A stretch of 33,968 bases of DNA. Source: CAYTLQ01 sp964438715. Its GTDB lineage: Bacteria > Bacteroidota > Ignavibacteria > Ignavibacteriales > Ignavibacteriaceae. Location of the stretch: positions 1-33,968 of the forward strand of contig CAYTLQ010000171.1 in NCBI GenBank assembly GCA_964438715.1, in the 5' to 3' direction. Numbering within the stretch: the stretch's first letter is position 1; each line of letters starts with the position of its first letter. The position numbers and the translations under genes are program-made. The notes under the pieces are model-generated. The model was not told the DNA's origin and made no database searches. It was given only the letters and a program-made list of their open reading frames with translations. This document shows, in pieces, positions 25,709 to 33,153 of the stretch.

Positions 25709-26629
25709 TCAGCCTATTCTTTTCTTAATGGTAAAGCTATCTATTCCCGACTCATCCCTTGAGTAATGTGTCTCATGAGAAAATTTGGTAATAAGATTTA
25801 ATCCGTAATGTTCGGGAATATCTGTTACTAGCGCTTTTCTGTTTAAGTTTTTAGTATGAAAAAACTGAGCTGAAAAACTGCCTGTCACGCGGCAAATTAC
25901 TTCGCTTCGAACATCGCGGTAAACACAAAATTCCCTGTTGATAAAATCCATTGAATATGGAGGGTGCATAACGACAATACTGCCATCGGGATTTCTCTTA
26001 TCTATACACTGTATTGAGAATCCCTTATTATTCGTCTGAACTATTATTGTAAGATATTTGTCAGTCATTTCTATTTTGATGGTAACATTTTCTGACTGGG
26101 AATGATTGACAGCATTGGAAAAAAGTTCGTACATCAAAATGCGTAGGTCTTGCATAAACGATGCATAGTAATCGTCGCTGTATCGGGGGAGTCGGAATTT
26201 TACAAACAATTCTGTAGCGTCGCTGAGGAAATGAATATATCTCAGGTCTGAGGGCAAGGTCATTGCGACCGTCTCAATCATTACTCTCTGACAGCTTTTT
26301 ATTGCTTCTTCTTTATTATCGTAAATCTCAAAAAGCCTTGAAAGGTGGGTTACTGAGACATAGTGCTTCATATACTCGGATGAAGCAATAACTTTTACAC
26401 TGCGATCGAGTCGTTTCAGAACAAGCAGTTCCTCCACTACGCGGTTATAGAATATACTATCAAGGCGGGTTACCTGATTAAGATCGATAAGAATGTTTTT
26501 GCAACGGGTTGAGGAAAATATTTCCCGAAGGTCTGCCGAGAGTGCAGGATAGTCCTCAAAAAAATAATCACCCGGCTGAAATTCGACAAAATAAATACCG
26601 TCGTGGGAATATGCTTTAATATAATGCAC
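25709..26629 (-). CDS. STAS domain plus HATPase (anti-sigma-like) fusion protein
   Basis: A 306-residue soluble regulator. Residues about 1-115 look like a STAS (anti-anti-sigma) domain: KNILIDLNQVTRLDS and SVKVIASSEYM. In the usual D-S-S-G motif the second serine, the phosphorylation site in SpoIIAA-like proteins, is replaced here (Asp57-Ser58-Ile59-Phe60). Residues about 135-305 resemble an RsbW/HATPase_c fold with N-box LMYELFSNAVNHSQS (166-179) and a C-terminal YGLNLITKF (275-283). The G1-type D-x-G-x-G is replaced by TNNKG (199-203). About 65 residues are inserted between these motifs. It is divergent from the binding-protein gene across 153 bases. The domain calls are moderate and the residue losses suggest it is a binding rather than a kinase module. 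Confidence 0.72.
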   Translation of the reverse strand: MHYIKAYSHDGIYFVEFQPGDYFFEDYPALSADLREIFSSTRCKNILIDLNQVTRLDSIFYNRVVEELLVLKRLDRSVKVIASSEYMKHYVSVTHLSRLFEIYDNKEEAIKSCQRVMIETVAMTLPSDLRYIHFLSDATELFVKFRLPRYSDDYYASFMQDLRILMYELFSNAVNHSQSENVTIKIEMTDKYLTIIVQTNNKGFSIQCIDKRNPDGSIVVMHPPYSMDFINREFCVYRDVRSEVICRVTGSFSAQFFHTKNLNRKALVTDIPEHYGLNLITKFSHETHYSRDESGIDSFTIKKRIG

Positions 26630-26707
26630 TGATGTAAAGAATCTTGAATACTGACGAGAAAATATTTCACACGGCGCTAACCGGGAAATACAATTACCAA
26701 AAACCTG

Positions 26708-26728
26708 TTATTTTGTAAAGTAAAATAA
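26708..26728. promoter_or_regulatory. AT palindrome in the divergent promoter region
   Basis: TTATTTT (26708-26714) and AAAATAA (26722-26728) form 7-bp arms around a 7-base spacer, between the divergent STAS-HATPase and binding-protein genes. A second smaller palindrome, TAATA-GAT-TATTA, lies at 26741-26753. Either could be an operator shared by the divergent genes, but AT-rich DNA produces such arms by chance. Confidence 0.25.
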
Positions 26729-26782
26729 TCAGATTTCAATTAATAGATTATTACAGAATAACAAAACCTCAAAAAAATATTT

Positions 26783-28120
26783 ATGCGTCGTGACGAAAGT
26801 CATATAATCTCTACACCTAAATCAAGAAGGCATTTGTTTAATAATCTCAGACTTCGGCAAATAATATCTGTCCTCGTATTTTTTATTTGTGTTTTTCAGT
26901 TTCAGTCCTGTAAGCCGGAAAAGTTAAAAGGAGAAATAGAGTTTTGGACGCTTCAGTTAAGTCCTGCGTTTGATGATTATTTCAAAAAAATAATTCGCGG
27001 GTATGAAGCAAAAAATCCCGGCATAACGATAAAATGGGTGGATATTCCCTATGATGCAGTGATACCAAAATTGCTTTCTTCAATTGCGGCAGGCGATGCA
27101 CCGGATGTTGTAAATCTCTCAAGCGACTTCGTCTCGAAGTTTTACCGAATGGGAACATTGTACGATATTTCACAATCGGTGCCGCTTGATTCTTTACGGA
27201 AAGTCTATGTCAAGGGTGCTCTTGAGGACGGAATATACAATGGATTTGTTGCGGCTTTACCATGGTACCTCAATACCTATACAATAATCTATAATAAAAG
27301 GCTGTTTCAGGAAGCGGGATTTAGCAGTAATGATGTACCGGCAACTTTTCAGGAGGCGGTAAAGTTTATACGGGAATATAAAGACAGAACCGGACATTTT
27401 GCTACATTCTGGAATATTGGTAAGGATTCCTACCTGCCAATGATGTTAGAATCGGAGGGGTTTCCGATGGTCGATTCATCGTTTCGTGAGGTGTTATTTA
27501 CCCAACCTGCCGCAACTGCATTATTACAGGAATGGATTAATTTATACAGGGAGGGTTATTTACCGAGAGAGTCAATCATACGGGCGGGCTCCGGTATCAT
27601 CGAACCCTATCAGTCAGGACAAATAGCATTTGTTTTTACCGGTCCGGTGTTTCTTAAAAGAGTAAAAGAGAATGCTCCCGCTGTATATGCAGAAACAGAC
27701 ATAGCTCCACCGCTTGTAGGCAGTACCGGTTCGCATGAACTTGCGACGATGTCGATTGCTGTACTTAATTCAACTCGGGATAAAAACGCCGCTACCGATT
27801 TTGCAATGTATGTAACTAATGCTCAGAACCAATCCGATTTTTGCAGAATGGCCACTATCTACCCTTCGACTTTGGAGTCATTAAAAGATGAGTATTTTGT
27901 GAAAAATGACGGAACTCTTGAGGCAAAGGCAAGAATTGAAGGGGCAAAGTTATTGGTTTCTGCAAGGCGATTAAGATACTTTCTTAAGCATCCCCGTTTT
28001 GATGAATTACGGGACGCTTTTGATGAAGCAATTCAGGAGGCTTGTCTTAATCCTGATGATAATGGTACTGCGTTAAAAAAATGTGCTGAACGATGGCGAA
28101 TAATATTACAAAAGGACTGA
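26783..28120 (+). CDS. Extracellular solute-binding lipoprotein (sugar ABC transporter type)
   Basis: A 445-residue binding protein of the SBP_bac_1/8 type. A lipoprotein signal is visible: a basic N-region, a hydrophobic run (about 28-40) and FQSC with the lipidated Cys43. The mature part starts with IEFWTLQLSPAFDDYFKKII and has KNPGITIKWVDIPYD, AAGDAPDVVNLSSDF, ALPWYLNTYTIIYNKRLFQEAG and GQIAFVFTGPVFL, in the order expected for a sugar-binding protein. No permease or ATPase gene is nearby, so it is an orphan in this window. It ends 5 bases from the convergent hybrid kinase gene. The ligand cannot be predicted beyond a likely carbohydrate. Confidence 0.9.
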   Translation: MRRDESHIISTPKSRRHLFNNLRLRQIISVLVFFICVFQFQSCKPEKLKGEIEFWTLQLSPAFDDYFKKIIRGYEAKNPGITIKWVDIPYDAVIPKLLSSIAAGDAPDVVNLSSDFVSKFYRMGTLYDISQSVPLDSLRKVYVKGALEDGIYNGFVAALPWYLNTYTIIYNKRLFQEAGFSSNDVPATFQEAVKFIREYKDRTGHFATFWNIGKDSYLPMMLESEGFPMVDSSFREVLFTQPAATALLQEWINLYREGYLPRESIIRAGSGIIEPYQSGQIAFVFTGPVFLKRVKENAPAVYAETDIAPPLVGSTGSHELATMSIAVLNSTRDKNAATDFAMYVTNAQNQSDFCRMATIYPSTLESLKDEYFVKNDGTLEAKARIEGAKLLVSARRLRYFLKHPRFDELRDAFDEAIQEACLNPDDNGTALKKCAERWRIILQKD

Positions 28121-28125
28121 TAGAA

Positions 28126-31100
28126 CTACCTGCGGTTAGTTTCAATAATAAGTTGTTTTATAAAATTGCGCAGAGTTTTTTTGCTAAATGGTTTTTTGAG
28201 ATAATGTGTTAAACCGGCTTCAATAAATTTTTCACGGTCACCCTCCATGGCATATCCTGTGAGAGCGGCGACGGGAGTGTTTTGATATCCCGGTATTTTC
28301 CTGATTCTTTGTGTCGCTTCTATTCCGTCAATACCTGCGCCCAATTGAATATCCATAAGTATAAAATCAAATTGCTCTCTTTCGGCTAATTCGACCGCTA
28401 GCTCACCGGTTTCAGCAAATTCTACTATACACAGGTTTTTAAGAAACAGGCGTGTAATATCTTTATTGATAATTTGGTCCTCAACGAGCAATACCTTATA
28501 GAGCTTATCAACTGGAAACTCAGTTTCTTCAATATCGGTAACTTTCTGTGATTCTTCAATTTGCATCTCAGTTTCAGGTACAACAGCAGGAAAAGTTACT
28601 GTAAAAACTGAACCAACACCGGGTTGACTCTCAACAGATATAAAACCCCGCATCAGCGAGGCAATTCTCTTTGCTACCGATAGTCCCAGTCCACTGCCCT
28701 CATAACTTCTGCCCATGCCTTCGCTCACCTGCCGAAATTCTTCAAAAATTATACTATGATTTTTTTCTGAAATTCCAATGCCTGTGTCTTTTACCTTTAT
28801 AAACGCATTATACCGATGTTCACCGACTTTTTCTGAACCAACACTTATGGTAATGCCACCGGAACTTGTAAATTTTATTGCGTTATCTGCCAGATGGCTA
28901 ACAATTTTTTGTAACAGGTTCGCATCAGCATCAATAATAACCGGACTTCTCGGGGGGATATATTCGAATTGCAGGTTTTTTGCTTTGGCCATAGCGGAAT
29001 ATTTCGGTAAAATTGGCTTCAAAACAACACCAATGCTCAACGGTTTCATTACAGGAATTATTTTATTCGATTCAAGTTGCGAGAGATCAAGTATTGTGTC
29101 TAGTGTTGCCATTAATCGCGTACCGGAGTGTACAATATTGCCTGCCATTTCTTTCAGGGTTGGTTCAGATAACTCTTCTGTTAATAGCTCTGCATAACCC
29201 AATATGCCGTTCATAGGTGTTCTGAATTCATGACTCATATTTGACAGTAATGTGGATTTTAATCTGTCGGACTCTACTGCCTTTTCAACAGCAAGAACAA
29301 TCTCTTTATTTTTTTCCTCCCTTTCAATTATACCTCCGAAAGAAGCTGCCGCCATTCTTAATACTGATTCTTCAGCTTCAGTCCATATTCTTTCTGTCTG
29401 ACAAGAATCGAACCCGATAAATCCCCAGAATCGTCCTGACGCAAAAATAGGCACAACCAATATTGATAGAATACCTTGCTCAACAAGCAATTTTTTTTCG
29501 ATTTCCGGGAAGTAAGCGATGGAGCCTTTAATTGAGCGTCCGTTATTCAGTTCCCGAAACCATCGGGCGTAGAGCGGGAAATATGGCAGATTCTGTAAGT
29601 GAGGGTTGTTAATTTCCGGAGGTACGCCGTTAGCAGTCCACTCGTATCTCTGGCTGAGAAGATATTCGCCTGTTTCCTGATCGACACTATTTTCAAAAAT
29701 GTAACAACGGTCCGCGGAGGATGCTTCTCCCAACAATCGAATAGCATCCTGTAATGAACGCTTGTAATCACTGCTTGTGATAAGTGATGTTACTGATTCA
29801 GCGACACCTTTAACAATTTTGTTGAGTTTTAGGACAAGCTCTTCGGAAGCCTTACGCTGTGTTACATCCTCAATCATCCATACAGCAAGCGACCGCGATA
29901 CCTCCAGATCCTGTATAAATGTTGAAGTTCCTTTTCCCCAAACTATTGAGTGAGATTTGCTTATGTATCGTTTTTCGAAAGTAAAGGCTTTCTGCGGAGT
30001 GTTTCCCTGTGCGGCATTGCTAAGGAAAATTAAGTCTTGTCTGTCATCCGGATGCGAAATTTCGATAAGTGACTTCTTTGTAATTTCATCTGCGGAATAT
30101 TGAAGCATATTGAGAAATGATTCATTGCTATCAATAATTCTTCCGGAAAGGTCGGTGATAACAATTCCAATACCAGCTTTTTCAAATATAGCGCGTAAGC
30201 GATGTTCACTTTCGGTTAGTAAATGTTCAGCGTGTTTCCCTTCGGTGATATCGATGAGATAGCCGTCGAAATGTGTAATGATATTTTCCGCTTCGCGTAC
30301 AACATTTATGAAATGATAAACATAGCGCTCCTCTCCGCTTTTTTTAACAATCCGATAATACAATTCGAACTGCGAAATATCCAGAGATGTATTCGATGCG
30401 ATCTCTTGTTTAATACGGGTTCTGTCATCGGGATGGACAAGCGCATAGTATGAATCTATGCTATCCTCAAATTCTTCTCTGGAATAACCGAACTGCTTAA
30501 TATTTGACGATACATACTCAACGCGAAGCTCGGGAACTGCAAGCCATCGTATTACAACCGTCGGGCCGCCCATAAAAATTTTTTGTTCACGCAAAAGGTC
30601 TTGCCTGCTTCGCCACAATGCTTCTTCGGTACGCTTATGGTCAGCTATTTCGGTAAGAAGGGCATTCGTCCGTTCACGAACTCTATCTTCAAGATTCTTT
30701 GTTAACTCGTCATTTTTCTGGCTGGTTTGCTGAAGTTTTGTTACCATTTCATTGATGGAGTTCGCAAGCATTCCTGTTTCATCAGGAAAATATACAGGGA
30801 TTCGGATATCCAGATTACCGGCGGCAATTTTCTGTACATTTTCTATAACGGAACGAATCGGCGTAATAAAAACAGAAGAAACGACGAGGATGATGACAAT
30901 TCCTCCAATGACAACAATTCCGCCAATCACAGCAATAGTTAAACGAAGCTCGTTTTTTTCGTCTTCAATTATCGAAGTTGATTGACCCATATAGATGGTG
31001 CCGACAGGTGTTTTTCCATTGTACAGAGGCAGAGAAAATTTCAGAATACCATTTTCTTCATCAAGAGGAGCAGTAAGATCGGAGTATTTATATTTTTTTG

Positions 31101-31425
31101 CATTAGCGTAATTAATTTCAGCACATAAAGCTCCGGAAGAGTCAAAAACGAGGAAATAGGAAATATCCTTAAGCTCTTTAAAGTGATTCAATTTCTCCTG
31201 AATATTCTTAAACTCTTTTTTTTCAAGTGGTTCGGTAATATAAACGGAAATTACTTTAGCGATTAATTCCATTCTGGCAGATAGCGCTTTTTCTAATTGC
31301 CCGGCTCGCAGGGCAGGAAGGTAATATAATACGGTGATAATAATCCCCACTACTAAAAGAACGTAGAGTAGTACAATTTTCCCACGGATGAAAAGACTAC
31401 CGAACAGGTGTACAAGAAATTTCAC
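28126..31425 (-). CDS. Hybrid sensor histidine kinase (HAMP, PAS, PAS, GAF, HisKA, HATPase, REC)
   Basis: A 1099-residue inner-membrane sensor. In order: helix 1 (about 17-38), a periplasmic sensor of about 125 residues, helix 2 (about 162-188), HAMP (about 186-235), a coiled linker, PAS 1 (about 285-395, SSNIKQFGYSREEF), PAS 2 (about 403-525, IVITDLSGRIIDSNESFL), GAF (about 550-700), HisKA with His732 in SNMSHEFRTPMNG, HATPase with the N-box LADNAIKFTSSGG (Asn848), DTGIGI and GSGLGLSVAKR, and a receiver with phospho-acceptor Asp1025 in FILMDIQLG and Lys1078. All catalytic residues are present. It likely passes phosphate to an Hpt protein; a receiver-Hpt protein is encoded at 33153 onward, but a link is inference. 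The input ligand is unknown. Confidence 0.93.
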   Translation of the reverse strand: MKFLVHLFGSLFIRGKIVLLYVLLVVGIIITVLYYLPALRAGQLEKALSARMELIAKVISVYITEPLEKKEFKNIQEKLNHFKELKDISYFLVFDSSGALCAEINYANAKKYKYSDLTAPLDEENGILKFSLPLYNGKTPVGTIYMGQSTSIIEDEKNELRLTIAVIGGIVVIGGIVIILVVSSVFITPIRSVIENVQKIAAGNLDIRIPVYFPDETGMLANSINEMVTKLQQTSQKNDELTKNLEDRVRERTNALLTEIADHKRTEEALWRSRQDLLREQKIFMGGPTVVIRWLAVPELRVEYVSSNIKQFGYSREEFEDSIDSYYALVHPDDRTRIKQEIASNTSLDISQFELYYRIVKKSGEERYVYHFINVVREAENIITHFDGYLIDITEGKHAEHLLTESEHRLRAIFEKAGIGIVITDLSGRIIDSNESFLNMLQYSADEITKKSLIEISHPDDRQDLIFLSNAAQGNTPQKAFTFEKRYISKSHSIVWGKGTSTFIQDLEVSRSLAVWMIEDVTQRKASEELVLKLNKIVKGVAESVTSLITSSDYKRSLQDAIRLLGEASSADRCYIFENSVDQETGEYLLSQRYEWTANGVPPEINNPHLQNLPYFPLYARWFRELNNGRSIKGSIAYFPEIEKKLLVEQGILSILVVPIFASGRFWGFIGFDSCQTERIWTEAEESVLRMAAASFGGIIEREEKNKEIVLAVEKAVESDRLKSTLLSNMSHEFRTPMNGILGYAELLTEELSEPTLKEMAGNIVHSGTRLMATLDTILDLSQLESNKIIPVMKPLSIGVVLKPILPKYSAMAKAKNLQFEYIPPRSPVIIDADANLLQKIVSHLADNAIKFTSSGGITISVGSEKVGEHRYNAFIKVKDTGIGISEKNHSIIFEEFRQVSEGMGRSYEGSGLGLSVAKRIASLMRGFISVESQPGVGSVFTVTFPAVVPETEMQIEESQKVTDIEETEFPVDKLYKVLLVEDQIINKDITRLFLKNLCIVEFAETGELAVELAEREQFDFILMDIQLGAGIDGIEATQRIRKIPGYQNTPVAALTGYAMEGDREKFIEAGLTHYLKKPFSKKTLRNFIKQLIIETNRR

Positions 31426-31571
31426 GATAATCCTTGAACATTATGGTCTTTGGCATAACAACAGAAACACGATTCAATTGATTACAGCAATGTAATTGAA
31501 AAAATGATATGAATTGTGATGTACAGGACAGATTATATAAAAAGTCCGGTGAATTCGAAAAATGTTGATTA

Positions 31572-32087
31572 TCAGGAGTCTGTATTACGTATTTCCTCCG
31601 GTTGAAAGGCTCTTGCAGAGGTATAACTGCCAAGGTTATAATCAATTGTTAACGGAGGCATCGGTTTTCTCTTTATAGGTATTCTTGCTCTGGAAAAAAA
31701 ATCTTCTGCTTCTGTATTCCGGTAATCGGAAAAAATAATTACTTCTTTTATGCCGGCAGTAATAAGAGCTTTCGCACAATTTGTGCAGGGCATATTAGTA
31801 ACATAAGCAGTGGCATCTTTGGTAGAAACACCATGCGATGAGCATTGTAATATTGCATTCATTTCCGCGTGAATAGTCCGGATACAGTGATTGTCAACAA
31901 TCCAACAAGAATCATCTTCGCAATGCACATCACCGGGAATAGAGCCATTGTACCCTGTTGAAAGAATTTGTTTATCCCGTACAAGTACGCAACCGCAGTG
32001 CATTCTGGGGCAGGTGGAGCGTTCGGATACAAGCATTGCTACTTTAAGAAAATACTCATCCCACGATGGTCGTTTACGGTGTTCCAT
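31572..32087 (-). CDS. dCMP deaminase family protein
   Basis: A 171-residue zinc-dependent cytidine/deoxycytidylate deaminase. The zinc site is complete: His73-Ala-Glu75 in IRTIHAEMNAIL and PCTNC (Cys101, Cys104). The upstream CPRMHCGCVLVRDKQILSTGYNGSIPG and the DNHCIRTIHAE spacing fit dCMP deaminase/ComEB proteins, which supply dUMP for thymidylate synthesis. Additional cysteines and histidines in VHCEDDSCW may bind a second zinc, as in T4-type enzymes. The gene stands alone: 146 bases separate it from the kinase gene downstream, and a 595-base repeat-filled gap lies upstream. Confidence 0.92.
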   Translation of the reverse strand: MEHRKRPSWDEYFLKVAMLVSERSTCPRMHCGCVLVRDKQILSTGYNGSIPGDVHCEDDSCWIVDNHCIRTIHAEMNAILQCSSHGVSTKDATAYVTNMPCTNCAKALITAGIKEVIIFSDYRNTEAEDFFSRARIPIKRKPMPPLTIDYNLGSYTSARAFQPEEIRNTDS

Positions 32088-32257
32088 AGTTTGTATTACA
32101 ATAATGATACATTAGAAATAATTATTTTATATCATCCAAAATTTGGAGAAAAATATCGAAAAGTAAAAATAAAGGGTGTCTTACATTTTGAGCTTAAATT
32201 TATTTTAAGAACTATCAAAGCATCTCTTTTCTTGATAAAGAGGCAGGGGCTTAATCC

Positions 32258-32332
32258 ATCCGTTAGGGAACGGATTTAACAATCCAGAGGATCTTCGACC
32301 CGTTAGGGAACGGATTTAACGATCCAGAGGAT
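32258..32332. repeat. Two-copy 40-bp-period direct repeat of nested palindromes
   Basis: Positions 32260-32292 and 32300-32332 are 33-bp copies differing at one base. Each holds CCGTTAGGGAACGG (a 5-bp-arm palindrome with a four-base centre, extended to 7-bp arms in the first copy), then ATTTAAC and ATCCAGAGGAT (4-bp arms, three-base centre). The two copies are 40 bases apart. Confidence 0.9.
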
Positions 32333-32355
32333 TTAAAGATATTATCATACACCCA

Positions 32356-32480
32356 ACCCTGAAAGGGTGATAGTTTTATAACAACAGATATCCTTCGTAA
32401 CCTGAAAACCCTGAAAGGGTGATATAATAGTTGCATTGTCCGTTAGCTAACGGATTAGCCAACGGATACCCTGATGGAGT
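32356..32480. repeat. ACCCTGAAAGGGT palindromes, two exact and one degenerate
   Basis: ACCCTGAAAGGGTGAT occurs at 32356-32371 and 32408-32423 (52 bases apart), each with perfect 5-bp arms around GAA. A degenerate copy, ACCCTGATGGAGT, lies at 32468-32480. Similar units are widespread in Bacteroidota and relatives, as I recall them, probably as non-autonomous repeats. Confidence 0.8.
32439..32454. repeat. Perfect 16-bp palindrome
   Basis: TCCGTTAGCTAACGGA at 32439-32454 is its own reverse complement. It shares the CCGTTAG and AACGG arms with the 32258 and 32300 repeats but with the centre AGCT instead of AGGG, and is followed by a further half-site CCAACGGAT at about 32459-32467. Confidence 0.9.
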
Positions 32481-32537
32481 GAAGAGAAATTATAATTCCA
32501 CCACGGCGGTTAATTTTGCTTGGGTTGTGATAATATT

Positions 32538-32601
32538 ATCCGGAGGATGTGCCATCCAGAGGCTTTAGAATCCAGAGGATTTTCAATCCGGATGATCTCC
32601 G
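32538..32601. repeat. 16-bp tandem repeat, four units
   Basis: Copies of ATCC(A/G)GAGG(A/C)T-like units start at 32538, 32554, 32570 and 32586, exactly 16 bases apart. The units read ATCCGGAGGATGTGCC, ATCCAGAGGCTTTAGA, ATCCAGAGGATTTTCA and ATCCGGATGATCTCCG. The core is conserved and the last five bases vary. Confidence 0.9.
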
Positions 32602-32682
32602 ATTTGCGGTTAGATCAGTTAATTTTCGGCCATTTTGTTATACACCCAGAATAAACGGTAAAAAATTTTTACTGTAAGTTCA

Positions 32683-33153
32683 TTATGATCCAATGATGTC
32701 TTTGAGGCTAATTCTCCTGTAACGCATTTTTGAGAAGTTGAATAATCTATCTATCTGTTTAGAATGCTGAGAAAAGAACAAATGAGTAAAACATGAACAA
32801 TCGGAAGAGCCAAAATGTGAAATCGGCAAATACTCCTCCGGATTTTGCAGGAAAAAACCTGCCGCAATATGTTCGTTCTCCCTGTTTCCGGGAGTATAAA
32901 AAACTGCTGTTATTTCACTTATGTTCCTTAAATAATCGACATTCCAATGTGCAACTTTATCAGCACGAAAGTGTCTGCAAATTCGTGTCTTTAAGCCACC
33001 CGGACCAAATGCGCTACCGGAATAATAGTAGTAACCCGGAGATAAATCATAACTGCGAGAGCGAAGTTTGAGACACTGATGACTTTTTAAAGAAAATTCA
33101 AGAATATAACATCCCTTAATTGCAATAAGTGAAAAAGGTGAAGCCCTTTTCAT
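32683..33153 (-). CDS. DUF123 / GIY-YIG-superfamily endonuclease-like protein
   Basis: A 156-residue protein with the DUF123 pattern: GCYILEFSL at the N-terminus, SPGYYYYSGSAFGPGGLKTRICRH (start about 38), HWNVDYL (where the family usually has HWHIDYL), and the C-terminal HFGSSDCSCFTHLFF. In archaea and some bacteria this domain is found fused to or near endonuclease III and is classed with GIY-YIG nucleases, but its activity is not well established. The ATG overlaps the stop of the receiver-Hpt gene as TGATG, so the two are coupled. The repeat-rich gap follows downstream. Confidence 0.82.
   Translation of the reverse strand: MKRASPFSLIAIKGCYILEFSLKSHQCLKLRSRSYDLSPGYYYYSGSAFGPGGLKTRICRHFRADKVAHWNVDYLRNISEITAVFYTPGNRENEHIAAGFFLQNPEEYLPISHFGSSDCSCFTHLFFSQHSKQIDRLFNFSKMRYRRISLKDIIGS

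Larger units (their letters stand above)
32088..32682. other. Gene-free region with three families of short palindromic repeats
   Basis: This 595-base gap has no credible coding frame. Its left third (32088-32257) is plain AT-rich DNA that should include the dCMP deaminase promoter. From 32258 to about 32601 it is a mosaic of short palindromes of three types, ATCCGTT-AGGG-AACGGAT, ATCC-AGA-GGAT and ACCCT-GAA-AGGGT, described separately. No REP-associated transposase gene is in the window. The arrangement lacks the constant spacers of a CRISPR array. Confidence 0.7.

Noticed and set aside
31478..31499. Small hairpin with a GCAA loop between the dCMP deaminase and hybrid kinase genes
   Set aside because: The stem is AT-rich with G-U pairs and no T-tract on the minus strand; not strong enough to call a terminator or RNA.
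32258..32601. CRISPR array
   Set aside because: The repeats are short palindromes of three different kinds with irregular spacing or, in one part, a 16-bp tandem without spacers; no cas gene is nearby.
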